Source: Hydrogenophaga sp. (GTDB taxonomy: Bacteria > Pseudomonadota > Gammaproteobacteria > Burkholderiales > Burkholderiaceae_C). Taken from it: a stretch of 8,996 nt of DNA. Made by a program: the position numbers and the translations under genes. The notes beneath the pieces were generated by a model that was not told the DNA's origin, did not search any database, and saw nothing but the letters and a program-made list of their open reading frames with translations. Below, piece after piece: positions 1-7,171 of the stretch (positions are counted from its first letter, which is position 1; each line of letters starts with the position of its first letter). The stretch is from NCBI GenBank assembly GCA_020047875.1, contig JAIFNE010000224.1, positions 1 through 8,996 of the forward strand, read 5' to 3'.

Positions 1-26
1 GACAGGGAATTCCCGGGTCGGGGGAA

Positions 27-50
27 TGGCGCCAAACGCTTTTGGCGCCA
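27..50. repeat. Perfect 10-bp inverted repeat in the valS upstream region
   Basis: The left arm TGGCGCCAAA (27-36) and right arm TTTGGCGCCA (41-50) are exact reverse complements separated by CGCT. No T-run follows on either strand, so it is not a standard intrinsic terminator. It could be an operator, or the stem of a terminator for a gene lying before the window. A second small palindrome, GGGAATTCCC, lies at 5-14. The structure is seen directly; the role is unknown. Confidence 0.6.
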
Positions 51-137
51 GCCGCTGATTATGGGCAAGGCTGCGGACCGCAATGGGATGCAGCGCCTCG
101 GAGTCCCAGCAGGCCCGCTGGCTGGCGGTGGCCCCCG

Positions 138-143
138 TAAAAT
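138..143 (+). promoter_or_regulatory. Candidate -10 box for valS
   Basis: TAAAAT (5 of 6 to TATAAT) lies 48 bases before the valS ATG, which would give a leader of about 40 bases. No convincing -35 hexamer is present at 16-18 bases upstream, so this rests on the -10 alone. I see no T-box or riboswitch-like structure in the leader. Confidence 0.35.
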
Positions 144-191
144 CAAAGGTTCGCCCGGGCCGCAGCGCCCCACCAAACTCCCCCATTCAGC

Positions 192-3122
192 ATGCAACAC
201 ACCGCCCCCGACCAGCCTGGCCTGAACAGCCTGTCCAAGTCCTTCGAGCCGGCCGCACTCGAAGCCCTCTGGGGGCCCGAGTGGGAGCGGCGCGGCTACG
301 GGGTGGCGGGCTTTCGGGGCACCGGCGCGCCCAAGGCAGGCGCGCCAGCGTTCGCCATCCAGCTGCCGCCCCCGAACGTGACCGGTACGCTGCACATGGG
401 CCATGCGTTCAACCAGACCATCATGGACAGCCTCACCCGCTACCACCGCATGATGGGCTTCAACAGCGTGTGGGTGCCCGGCACCGACCACGCCGGCATT
501 GCCACCCAGATCGTGGTGGAGCGCCAGCTGCAGGAACAGGGCATCAGCCGCCACGACATGGGCCCCACGCCCGCAGAGGCACGCAAGAATTTCGTGGCCC
601 GGGTCTGGGCATGGAAGGAGCAGAGCGGCAACACCATCACCACGCAGATGCGCCGCATGGGCGACAGCGTGGACTGGAGCCGCGAGTACTTCACCATGGA
701 CGACAAGCTGTCGACCGTGGTCACCGAGACCTTTGTGCGCCTCTACGAGCAGGGCCTGATTTACCGCGGTAAGCGGCTGGTGAACTGGGACCCGGTGCTG
801 ATGAGCGCCGTGTCCGACCTGGAGGTGGAGAGCGAAGAGGAAGACGGCTTCCTCTGGCACATCGCCTACCCGTTGTCCAACGGCAGCGGCTCGCTCACCG
901 TGGCCACCACGCGCCCGGAAACCCTGCTGGGCGACGTGGCGGTGATGGTGCACCCGGAAGACGAGCGCTACACGCACCTGATTGGCCAGTACGTGCGCCT
1001 GCCGCTGTGCGACCGCGAGATTCCGGTGATCGCCGACGACTACGTGGACCGCGCCTTTGGCACCGGCGTGGTCAAGGTAACCCCCGCGCACGACGCCAAT
1101 GACTACGCGGTGGGCCAGCGCCACCAGCTGCCCATCATTGGCGTGCTGGCGCTGGACGCCACCATCAACGACCACGCGCCCGAAAAGTACCGCGGGCTTG
1201 ACCGGTTCAAGGCGCGCAAGGCGGTGGTGGCCGATCTGGAGGCTGCGGGTTTGCTGGTGGAGACCAAGAAACACAAGCTCATGGTGCCGCGCTGCGCCCG
1301 CACCGGCCAGGTGATCGAACCGATGCTGACCGACCAGTGGTTCGTGGCGATGCAGTCCAGGGGCAACGCCAACAACACCAGCGGCACCTCGATCGCTGAC
1401 AAGGCGATCGAGGCCGTGAAATCGGGCGAGGTGAAGTTCGTGCCCGAGAACTGGGTCAACACCTACGACCAGTGGATGAACAACATCCAAGACTGGTGCA
1501 TCTCGCGCCAGCTCTGGTGGGGCCACCAGATTCCGGCTTGGTACGACGAGCAGGGCCAGGTGTATGTGGCGCGCAACGAAGCCGAGGCGCAGGCACAGGC
1601 GCCGGGCAAGACGCTGCGGCGCGACGACGACGTGCTCGACACCTGGTACTCGTCTGCTCTGGTGCCGTTCTCCACGATGGGTTGGCCGAACCAGCAGGAA
1701 GGCGCGACCGAGGACTACAACCTCTACCTGCCCAGCACCGTGCTGGTCACAGGCTACGACATCATCTTCTTCTGGGTGGCCCGGATGATCATGATGACGA
1801 CCCACTTCACCGGACGCGTGCCGTTCAAGCACGTCTACATCCACGGCCTGGTGCGCGACGCGCAGGGCCAGAAGATGAGCAAGTCCGAAGGCAACGTGCT
1901 CGACCCGGTGGACCTGATCGACGGCATCGCGCTCGCGCCGCTGCTGGACAAACGCACCACCGGCCTGCGCAAGCCCGAGACCGCGCCCAAGGTGCGCAAG
2001 CAGACCGAAAAGGAATTCCCCGATGGCATTCCGGCCTACGGCGCCGACGCGCTGCGCTTCACCTTCGCCGCGCTCGCATCGCTGGGGCGCAGCATCAACT
2101 TTGACAGCAAGCGCTGCGAGGGCTACCGAAACTTCTGCAACAAACTCTGGAACGCCACCCGCTTCACGCTGATGAACTGCGAAGGCCAGGACTGCGGGCT
2201 GAAAGAGCACGGCGCGGCCGAATGCCTGCCCGGTGGTTACCTCGAATTCAGCCAGGCAGACCGCTGGATCGTCTCCACCCTGCAGCGGGTGGAGGCCGAG
2301 GTTGCCAAGGGCTTTGCCGAGTACCGCCTCGACAACGTGGCCAACACGATTTACGACTTCGTCTGGAACGAGTTCTGCGACTGGTACCTGGAAATCGCCA
2401 AGGTGCAGATCAACACCGGCAACGAAGCACAGCAGCGCGCCACGCGGCGCACACTCATTCGCACGCTGGAGACCATCCTGCGTCTCGCACACCCGGTGAT
2501 TCCCTTCATCACCGAAGAACTCTGGCAGAAGGTAGCGCCCGTCGCGGGGCGGTCCGCCCCCGCGACTTCCGATGACACAGAGCGCGCCGTGTCGGTCAGC
2601 ATCGCGGCCTACCCGGTGAGCCAGCCCGAGCGCATCGATGCCGAGGCCGAGGCCCATGTGAGCAAGCTCAAGGGCCTGGTCGATGCCTGCCGAACCTTGC
2701 GCGGCGAGATGAACGTATCCCCCGCCACCCGCCTGCCGCTGTACGTGCTGGGCGACGCGGTGTTCATGACGGCTGCGGCCCCGGTGCTGCAAGCGCTAGC
2801 CAAGCTGAGTGAAGTGCGGGTGTTTGCTGCCGAGGCCGAGTGGGCGACTGCGGCGCAGGCGGCGCCGGTGGCGGTGGTGGGCAGCGGCGACGAAGTGGCG
2901 CGCCTGTGCCTGTTCATGGAGATCGACGTAGCAGCCGAAAAAATTCGCTTGTCCAAGGAGGTGACGCGGCTGGAGGGCGAGATCGCCAAGGCCAACGGCA
3001 AGCTGGGCAACGAAGCCTTCGTGGCCAAGGCACCGGTGGCAGTGATCGAGCAGGAAAAGAAGCGTGTAGCCGACTTCGGCACCACGCTGATCAAGTTGCG
3101 CGAGCAACTGGCGCGCCTGTGA
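192..3122 (+). CDS. valS: Valine--tRNA ligase (valyl-tRNA synthetase)
   Basis: Cytoplasmic class Ia synthetase that charges tRNA-Val with valine using ATP and removes mischarged threonine by editing. The 976-residue protein has the full family architecture. The HIGH-type signature reads HMGH at residues 68-71 after PPPNVTGTL. The CP1 editing domain carries TTRPE (239-243) and GTGVVKVTPAHDANDY (290-305). The catalytic loop KMSKS is at 561-565 (context GQKMSKSEGNVLDP). The anticodon-binding helical domain includes WNEFCDWYLEIAK from residue 725. A C-terminal charged coiled-coil arm of the ValS type covers roughly 915-975. A lysine-rich insert after KMSKS (about 578-615) is of the kind found in betaproteobacterial ValS. 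The ATG at 192 is chosen because the typical N-terminal motif LSKSFEPAALE follows about 14 residues later. There is no clear Shine-Dalgarno before it. The gene ends 8 bases from the convergent gene downstream. No missing key residue was seen. Confidence 0.98.
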   Translation: MQHTAPDQPGLNSLSKSFEPAALEALWGPEWERRGYGVAGFRGTGAPKAGAPAFAIQLPPPNVTGTLHMGHAFNQTIMDSLTRYHRMMGFNSVWVPGTDHAGIATQIVVERQLQEQGISRHDMGPTPAEARKNFVARVWAWKEQSGNTITTQMRRMGDSVDWSREYFTMDDKLSTVVTETFVRLYEQGLIYRGKRLVNWDPVLMSAVSDLEVESEEEDGFLWHIAYPLSNGSGSLTVATTRPETLLGDVAVMVHPEDERYTHLIGQYVRLPLCDREIPVIADDYVDRAFGTGVVKVTPAHDANDYAVGQRHQLPIIGVLALDATINDHAPEKYRGLDRFKARKAVVADLEAAGLLVETKKHKLMVPRCARTGQVIEPMLTDQWFVAMQSRGNANNTSGTSIADKAIEAVKSGEVKFVPENWVNTYDQWMNNIQDWCISRQLWWGHQIPAWYDEQGQVYVARNEAEAQAQAPGKTLRRDDDVLDTWYSSALVPFSTMGWPNQQEGATEDYNLYLPSTVLVTGYDIIFFWVARMIMMTTHFTGRVPFKHVYIHGLVRDAQGQKMSKSEGNVLDPVDLIDGIALAPLLDKRTTGLRKPETAPKVRKQTEKEFPDGIPAYGADALRFTFAALASLGRSINFDSKRCEGYRNFCNKLWNATRFTLMNCEGQDCGLKEHGAAECLPGGYLEFSQADRWIVSTLQRVEAEVAKGFAEYRLDNVANTIYDFVWNEFCDWYLEIAKVQINTGNEAQQRATRRTLIRTLETILRLAHPVIPFITEELWQKVAPVAGRSAPATSDDTERAVSVSIAAYPVSQPERIDAEAEAHVSKLKGLVDACRTLRGEMNVSPATRLPLYVLGDAVFMTAAAPVLQALAKLSEVRVFAAEAEWATAAQAAPVAVVGSGDEVARLCLFMEIDVAAEKIRLSKEVTRLEGEIAKANGKLGNEAFVAKAPVAVIEQEKKRVADFGTTLIKLREQLARL

Positions 3123-3130
3123 GCGCAAGC

Positions 3131-4171
3131 TCAGGGCTGCCGGTTTTCGATGGGTTCCCACGGCGAGGGCGGGACCGTCGGCGGGCCCTGCGGCTCGGCG
3201 TAGTCCAGGCTGTCCAGTAGCGAGAAATCGCTGTGTCGGCCTTCTTCGCGCGCCAGCGTTGGAGAAAGCGTTTCATGAATGCGGTGCGCCACGAACCAGC
3301 TCGCGCGCAGCTTGGCCTCCCGGGTGTGCGAGCCCAGGCGCGGCGTGAGGTGAAGATTGGGCAGGTTGTGCAGCGGGGTGCCGGGCGCGGCGAACGCCGG
3401 GCTGGCGCCGTCGAGCAGGCAGGCGTCGATCCGGCCGTCGCTGAGCGCCAGCGCCAGTGCCTCGGGCTCGAACAGCGCGCTGCGGCTCACGCCTACCCAG
3501 AGCTGACCGGGCTTGCAATGGCTGAGCAAACGCTCACCGATCAGGCCCCGAAAGCGCGCGGCATAAACCATCTGCAGCGAGACCGCATCCGAGCGCGCCA
3601 GCAGCTGATGCATGGTGACTGGTTCCACGCCGAGCTTGTTCCAGATCGGCGCTGCGTGGTGTATCGCCGGGTCGTAGCCCACCAGACACACCCCCAGGCT
3701 CCTGAGCATGGGAGCCAGCGTGTGCGCCACCGGCGCCAGACCCAGCAACCCCACCGTGCTGCCGGCCAGCTCGCGGCCCATGCGAATGTGCGAAATCTTG
3801 CGCCCGAGCAAGGCGCTGACCATGCCGCGCCGATACAGCATCAGCAGGCCATACAGCAGGTATTCGGCGTTGGAGCGCACCGTGGCGCTGCGGGCCTGAA
3901 CCACCCGCACCGAGCGACGGGCGCAGGCATCGAGATCGGTGTTGTCCCGGGAAATCTGCAGGCGGGCCACCAGCCGCAACTTGGCTGAGGCATCCAGAAA
4001 GGCCTGCGACACGATCACCTGCGGCGGCAACAGGACCGCGCGCGTGCCGTGCATGTGGCGCAGCAACTCGGCCACATCGTCGCCCCATTCGGGCCGGAAA
4101 CTCACGTCGTGGCGTTCCTGCAACCAAGCCAAGGCCTCGGGCACCATCGGATCAACCAGCAACACGTCCAT
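3131..4171 (-). CDS. D-2-hydroxyacid dehydrogenase homologue with a degenerate active site
   Basis: This 346-residue protein has the fold pattern of the D-isomer-specific 2-hydroxyacid dehydrogenases: an N-terminal domain with VARLQISRDNTDLDA (68-82), the NAEYLLYGLLML helix (101-112), a Rossmann segment (139-149), VGVSRSALFEPEAL (226-239) and LPNLHLTPRLGSHTREA (270-286). In active relatives the catalytic triad is Arg, Glu and His. Here Arg230 is kept, the Glu position (five after Asp254) is Ala259, and the His of the LTPH motif is Arg278. The nucleotide-binding GxGxxG reads G144-L-A146-P-V-A149, so its second and third glycines are gone. These changes are seen directly; loss of dehydrogenase activity is inferred. 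The proline-rich tail (about 328-346) lies beyond the domain. It begins 37 bases after tusA and may be co-transcribed. The ATG at 4171 gives the expected N-terminus, though its ribosome binding site is weak. Confidence 0.8.
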   Translation of the reverse strand: MDVLLVDPMVPEALAWLQERHDVSFRPEWGDDVAELLRHMHGTRAVLLPPQVIVSQAFLDASAKLRLVARLQISRDNTDLDACARRSVRVVQARSATVRSNAEYLLYGLLMLYRRGMVSALLGRKISHIRMGRELAGSTVGLLGLAPVAHTLAPMLRSLGVCLVGYDPAIHHAAPIWNKLGVEPVTMHQLLARSDAVSLQMVYAARFRGLIGERLLSHCKPGQLWVGVSRSALFEPEALALALSDGRIDACLLDGASPAFAAPGTPLHNLPNLHLTPRLGSHTREAKLRASWFVAHRIHETLSPTLAREEGRHSDFSLLDSLDYAEPQGPPTVPPSPWEPIENRQP

Positions 4172-4208
4172 GGGGTGAAGCCAGGAGCAGTCCGTGTGTT
4201 GCCGGAAT

Positions 4209-4436
4209 TCAGCGGCGCTTGATCAGCGAGATGTGTTCGTTGCCCTGGGAGCGCTGCTCGACCAGCTCATTGCCCGTCTGCTTGGCAAACGCCTGGAAGT
4301 CGCGCACCGAGCCCGCGTCTGTCGAGACCACGCGCAGCGTCTGGCCGCTGAGCATTTCCGACAGCGCCTTCTTGGCTTTCAGAATGGGCAGTGGACAGTT
4401 GAGTCCACGGGCATCGAGTTCTTTGTCTGCGTGCAT
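4209..4436 (-). CDS. tusA: TusA/SirA-family sulfurtransferase (sulfur carrier)
   Basis: A 75-residue cytoplasmic protein of the TusA family, which carries persulfide sulfur on one cysteine for tRNA thiolation, molybdenum cofactor synthesis or sulfur metabolism. The signature is seen at residues 8-22: DARGLNCPLPILKAK, with the CPxP active site at Cys14-Pro15-Leu16-Pro17. Cys14 is the only cysteine. Length matches the family (about 75-85). The C-terminal half, FAKQTGNELVEQ, fits the usual alpha-beta sandwich. The start at 4436 is supported by AGGA a few bases upstream. It lies 84 bases after the Nudix gene and 37 bases before the dehydrogenase homologue. Assignment to TusA proper rather than a paralogue such as YedF is not certain; proximity to cysM supports a sulfur role. 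Confidence 0.85.
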   Translation of the reverse strand: MHADKELDARGLNCPLPILKAKKALSEMLSGQTLRVVSTDAGSVRDFQAFAKQTGNELVEQRSQGNEHISLIKRR

Positions 4437-4460
4437 GATGAGTCCTGGGCGAAGCCGCTA

Positions 4461-4466
4461 ATTTTA
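4461..4466 (-). promoter_or_regulatory. Candidate -10 box upstream of tusA
   Basis: On the minus strand TAAAAT lies in the 84-base gap between the Nudix gene and tusA, 24 bases before the tusA ATG. The gap could hold a separate promoter for tusA and the dehydrogenase homologue. The -35 region is GC-rich and shows no good match, so confidence is low. Confidence 0.3.
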
Positions 4467-4520
4467 ATCCGCAGGCCGCCCGAGCCACCCGTGAAGAATC
4501 TGGCGGATGCAGCGGATCCG

Positions 4521-5057
4521 TCAGCCCGACGGCGTGTCCAGGAACACCGGCTCAAAGCCCCGGCCCCGCAGCCAGTCGGCCAGCGCCAGACCGGTGGCAG
4601 CGCGCCAGCACTTCACCTGCTCGGGCCGCAGCAGCCGGTATTCGGCCAGCTCGGGCGAGAGTTGCACCCGCCCATGCGCCACCGCGTGGTAAGTGATGAT
4701 GATCTGGTTCATGCGCTGGAAATCGTGCACACCCACCAGCGCGAGCGAACTCACGCTCAGGCTGGTCTCCTCCGCGATCTCCCGGCGAATGCCCTCTTCG
4801 GGCGTTTCACCGGCCTCCATGAATCCGGTGATGAGTCCCATCATGCGGTGTTCCCAGGCGGCATTGCGCGCCAGCAGAACCAGGCCATCCAGCTCGACGA
4901 TGGCCGCCAGCACCGGTGTTGGGTTGTTCCAGTGTGTGTACCCGCAGTCGGCGCAGCGCAGGCGCTCCTTGTCGCCGCCATCTTCCGGGCGAACCACCCG
5001 CCTCAGCGGGGTGGCGCACTGGGGGCAGAAACGGGGACCGTCTGGCGCCGTGTTCAC
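4521..5057 (-). CDS. Nudix hydrolase with N-terminal zinc ribbon (NudC-like)
   Basis: A 178-residue hydrolase expected to cleave nucleoside diphosphate-X compounds. An N-terminal zinc ribbon is formed by Cys11-x2-Cys14 and Cys35-x2-Cys38, followed by THWNNPTPVLAAIV, a layout shared with NADH pyrophosphatases. The Nudix box spans residues 78-100: Gly78, Glu84 and the Arg92-Glu93-Ile-Ala-Glu96-Glu97 metal-binding helix are present. The usual glycine two residues after the last Glu is Ser99. The NudC hallmark SQPWPFP is absent, so I do not name it nudC, and the substrate is open. The start is GTG at 5057, overlapping the cysM stop as GTGA, which suggests translational coupling; the protein then begins just ahead of the zinc ribbon, as expected. 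The reading frame stays open upstream to 5219, but that stretch lies inside cysM and shows no homology. Confidence 0.88.
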   Translation of the reverse strand: MNTAPDGPRFCPQCATPLRRVVRPEDGGDKERLRCADCGYTHWNNPTPVLAAIVELDGLVLLARNAAWEHRMMGLITGFMEAGETPEEGIRREIAEETSLSVSSLALVGVHDFQRMNQIIITYHAVAHGRVQLSPELAEYRLLRPEQVKCWRAATGLALADWLRGRGFEPVFLDTPSG

Positions 5058-5956
5058 GCCGGGAACACGCCGGTGGACAGGTAGCGGTCGCCCCGGTCGC
5101 AGACGATGAAGGCGATGGTTGCGTTTTCCACCTGCTGCGCCACCTGCAACGCCGCCCAGCAGGCGCCGGCTGCCGAAATGCCAGCAAAAATGCCCTCTTC
5201 GCGCGCCAGACGACGGCACATTTCCTCGGCATCGCGCTGGCTCACCTGCACCAGTTCATCGACATGGCTCGGGTCGTAAATCTTGGGCAGGTATTCGGTC
5301 GGCCACTTGCGAATGCCGGGAATGCGCGAGCCCTCGCTGGGCTGGGCACCCACGATGCGAACCGCCGGGTTTTTCTCTTTCAGAAACCGCGAAACGCCGG
5401 TGATGGTGCCGGTGGTGCCCATCGCGCTCACGAAGTGGGTGATGCGCCCCTTGGTCTGCTTCCACAGCTCGGGGCCGGTGGTCTCGTAATGCACGCGTGG
5501 GTTGTCGGCATTGGCAAACTGATCCAGCACGCGGCCCTTGCCATCTTGCTGCATGCGCTCGGCCAGATCGCGTGCACTTTCCATGCCGCCGCTTTTGGGC
5601 GTGAGGATGAGTTCGGCGCCGAAGGCTTTCATGGTCTGCGCGCGTTCAATCGACAGGTCCTCCGGCATGATCAGCACCATGCGGTAACCCTTGATGGCGG
5701 CCGCCATCGCCAGCGCAATGCCGGTGTTGCCCGAGGTGGCTTCAATCAGCGTGTCCCCTGGCTGGATTTCGCCACGCTCCTCGGCGCGCCGGATCATGGA
5801 CACCGCCGGCCGGTCTTTCACCGAACCCGCCGGGTTGTTGCCTTCGAGTTTGCCCAGCAGCACATTGCCCCGCGCGCGGTGCTCGGTGATGCCAATGCGC
5901 TGCAGCGCCACCAACGGTGTCTGACCGATCGCGTCTTCGATGGTGGGGTATTTCAT
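5054..5956 (-). CDS. cysM: Cysteine synthase B (O-acetylserine sulfhydrylase, CysM type)
   Basis: PLP-dependent cytosolic enzyme that makes cysteine from O-acetylserine and sulfide; CysM enzymes can also use thiosulfate to make S-sulfocysteine. The 300-residue protein has IGQTPLVAL near the N-terminus, the PLP lysine Lys47 in NPAGSVKDRP, the substrate loop TSGNTG (74-79), the phosphate-binding GTTGT (180-184) and the C-terminal CDRGDRYLSTGVF. The segment GSRIPGIRKWP is characteristic of CysM rather than CysK, and the length matches E. coli CysM (303). I chose the ATG at 5956; a GTG at 5965 would add three residues. Neither has a clear Shine-Dalgarno. It leads the minus-strand block and overlaps the Nudix start. 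It is divergent from tRNA-Leu, with a 39-base gap that must hold both promoters. Confidence 0.95.
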   Translation of the reverse strand: MKYPTIEDAIGQTPLVALQRIGITEHRARGNVLLGKLEGNNPAGSVKDRPAVSMIRRAEERGEIQPGDTLIEATSGNTGIALAMAAAIKGYRMVLIMPEDLSIERAQTMKAFGAELILTPKSGGMESARDLAERMQQDGKGRVLDQFANADNPRVHYETTGPELWKQTKGRITHFVSAMGTTGTITGVSRFLKEKNPAVRIVGAQPSEGSRIPGIRKWPTEYLPKIYDPSHVDELVQVSQRDAEEMCRRLAREEGIFAGISAAGACWAALQVAQQVENATIAFIVCDRGDRYLSTGVFPA

Positions 5957-5970
5957 GGGCGTCACTGTGC

Positions 5971-5976
5971 CATAAT
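5971..5976 (+). promoter_or_regulatory. Candidate -10 box for tRNA-Leu
   Basis: CATAAT (5 of 6 to TATAAT) lies 20 bases before the mature tRNA 5' end, a plausible distance for a tRNA promoter. The -35 is poor and would lie within the start of cysM. The position suggests that cysM and the tRNA share a divergent promoter region. Confidence 0.35.
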
Positions 5977-5995
5977 TTCAAGCTTTCCCAATCCC

Positions 5996-6080
5996 GCCCG
6001 GGTGGTGAAATTGGTAGACGCAGGGGACTCAAAATCCCCCGCCGCAAGGCGTGCCGGTTCGATTCCGGCCCCGGGCACCA
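5996..6080 (+). tRNA. tRNA-Leu (anticodon CAA)
   Basis: An 85-base class II tRNA. The acceptor stem GCCCGGG (5996-6002) pairs with CCCGGGC (6070-6076), followed by discriminator A and an encoded CCA (6078-6080). The anticodon stem GGGGA (6023-6027) pairs with TCCCC (6035-6039) around loop CTCAAAA, giving anticodon CAA at 6030-6032, which reads UUG. A long variable arm (CGCCGCAAGGCGT) and the T arm GCCGG-TTCGATT-CCGGC (6053-6069) are present. All stems are intact. Mobile-element remnants start shortly downstream, in keeping with tRNA-Leu genes being frequent integration targets. Confidence 0.97.
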
Positions 6081-6084
6081 CTTG

Positions 6085-6125
6085 AGGGGCCGCACAGTTC
6101 TAAAGACGTGCGGCCCCTTTCCTTT
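6085..6125 (+). terminator. Rho-independent terminator after tRNA-Leu
   Basis: A perfect 11-bp stem, AGGGGCCGCAC (6085-6095) with GTGCGGCCCCT (6108-6118), encloses a 12-base loop and runs into a T-rich tract (TTTCCTTTTT). It begins 5 bases after the tRNA CCA, so it ends a single-gene tRNA transcript. Confidence 0.92.
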
Positions 6126-6146
6126 TTCCCTATGAGAACAGCACTT

Positions 6147-6240
6147 TGACAGTGCATCGGCGTCCGGTGAAGGACGCCACATTCCGGACTATTTCGGGGG
6201 CACCTTTTGGGGCATCAAAAGCCGAAACGGGGGCACATCC
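6147..6240. mobile_element. Possible insertion-sequence end (IS21-like?)
   Basis: No gene is supported between the terminator and 6330. The stretch opens with TGACAGTGCATCGG (6147-6160), contains a hairpin GGCGTCC (6159-6165) / GGACGCC (6172-6178) with a 6-base loop, and carries the 9-base direct repeat CGGGGGCAC at 6195-6203 and 6228-6236. Repeated short motifs next to a TG-starting end are typical of IS21-family termini, but I recognise this only loosely and no transposase remains. The rest, to 6329, shows nothing I can identify. Confidence 0.25.
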
Positions 6241-6329
6241 TGCACATTCACCCCCAGCCATACCGCCCGCACTCGGGCGCGGCCCATGCCCAGGCGTCTC
6301 GATCGGTGGGCTTGGTCGGTGGCCACCAT

Positions 6330-7060
6330 TCACCGCTCACCCTTTGCCAACCGCTTGAGGATCGAAGCCTTGCACACCTCGCCCTTGTCGGCTGCCGCCT
6401 CTTTTGTCACCCGGCCTGTGGCCCGGTCAAGCGAGACGCGGGTGCGCGTGGCATCCAGCTCCCACAGCGCCGGGTCGGGGTTGTCTTGCGCCAGCTTGAT
6501 GAAGCGCAACGCCACATCGTTTTTCTCAGCCCGGATCACCGCCTTCTCATAGTCGGTGATGATGTTCTCGATGATGTCCGCCGCCTTGGACTGCCGGCCC
6601 TTGGCGCGCATCGCCTCCTTGCCGCGAATGTTGTAGCCGCCGCCCGTGCCGCGCCCGCTCTTTGGCGGCTCCTTGCCGTCCAAGTCCACCGCCTCAAACC
6701 CGCGCAGTGGCACGTAGTTCTCGTAGGCGCCCGCCCATGCGTCGTGCTCCTGCTGCTCGATCAGGCCTGCGCCCAGTTGCAGCTTGCGCCGCATCGCGTT
6801 CAGGTCCATCAGCAGCTTGTGAAGCTCCTCATACTGAGCCTTCATGCCCGCCTGATCCAGTTGCTCATGCCCGAGCCGTTGTCCGGCATATCGCTGCGCA
6901 GCTTGGCAATCTGGGCGTTGCGCTCTTGCGCGTGCTTGGCGTAGGCGTACAGCGCCAGCTCGTCCAGCTCAATGTCGTAGCTTGCAGCTTTCTGAATCAG
7001 CGGCTTGATCACCTTGTCCTTCAGGTCAACCATGCGCTCCTGAATGCGCCCGTAGGGATG
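6330..7060 (-). pseudogene. Remnant of a giant phage-type PLxRFG-domain protein, frameshifted
   Basis: Two minus-strand frames together match one segment of the very large PLxRFG-domain proteins found in phages and mobile elements, thought to be polyvalent proteins delivered with DNA. The first piece (about 7060-6842) starts near HPYGRIQERMVDLKDK and contains LYAYAKHAQERNAQIAKL and MPDNGSGMSN. The second (to 6330) contains EQLDQAGMKAQYEELHKLL, then AWAGAYENYVPLRGFE, the motif naming the family, then GYNIRGKEAMRAKGRQSKA and VIRAEKNDVALRFIKLAQDNP. The break is a frame change around 6845-6855. A TGA at 7079-7081 lies just before the homology, and the usual family proteins are many times longer, so both ends are missing. 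The fragment ends at a stop after ILKRLAKGER. It is most likely dead; family assignment is from recalled motifs. Confidence 0.75.
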
Positions 7061-7171
7061 GTTTCGGCTTGGAATATTTCAGCAGCTTGTTAGGGCGGGG
7101 AGGATGTCAAGGTTGTAACGGTGCAGCACCGGCAAGGACGGAGTTTGTCGCGCAAGTGGGTCAGGCTCGAC

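Noticed and set aside
1..191. T-box or amino-acid-responsive leader before valS
   Set aside because: No T-box sequence, specifier loop or terminator/antiterminator pair is visible; the only structure is one inverted repeat without a T-run.
83..772. Long open frame overlapping the start of valS
   Set aside because: Its sequence is arginine- and histidine-rich filler read from another frame of valS; it has no recognisable domain. The valS frame explains the region.
3233..3988. 251-codon plus-strand open frame antisense to the dehydrogenase homologue
   Set aside because: Low-complexity composition, no motifs, and the opposite strand has a full-length family match.
5058..5219. Upstream extension of the Nudix reading frame giving a 232-residue protein
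   Set aside because: The extra residues lie wholly inside cysM and have no family similarity; the GTG at 5057 places the zinc ribbon at the normal N-terminal position.
4916..6085. 389-codon plus-strand open frame antisense to cysM and the Nudix gene, running into the tRNA
   Set aside because: It is the complement of two well-supported genes and ends inside tRNA-Leu. Long shadow frames are common in GC-rich DNA.
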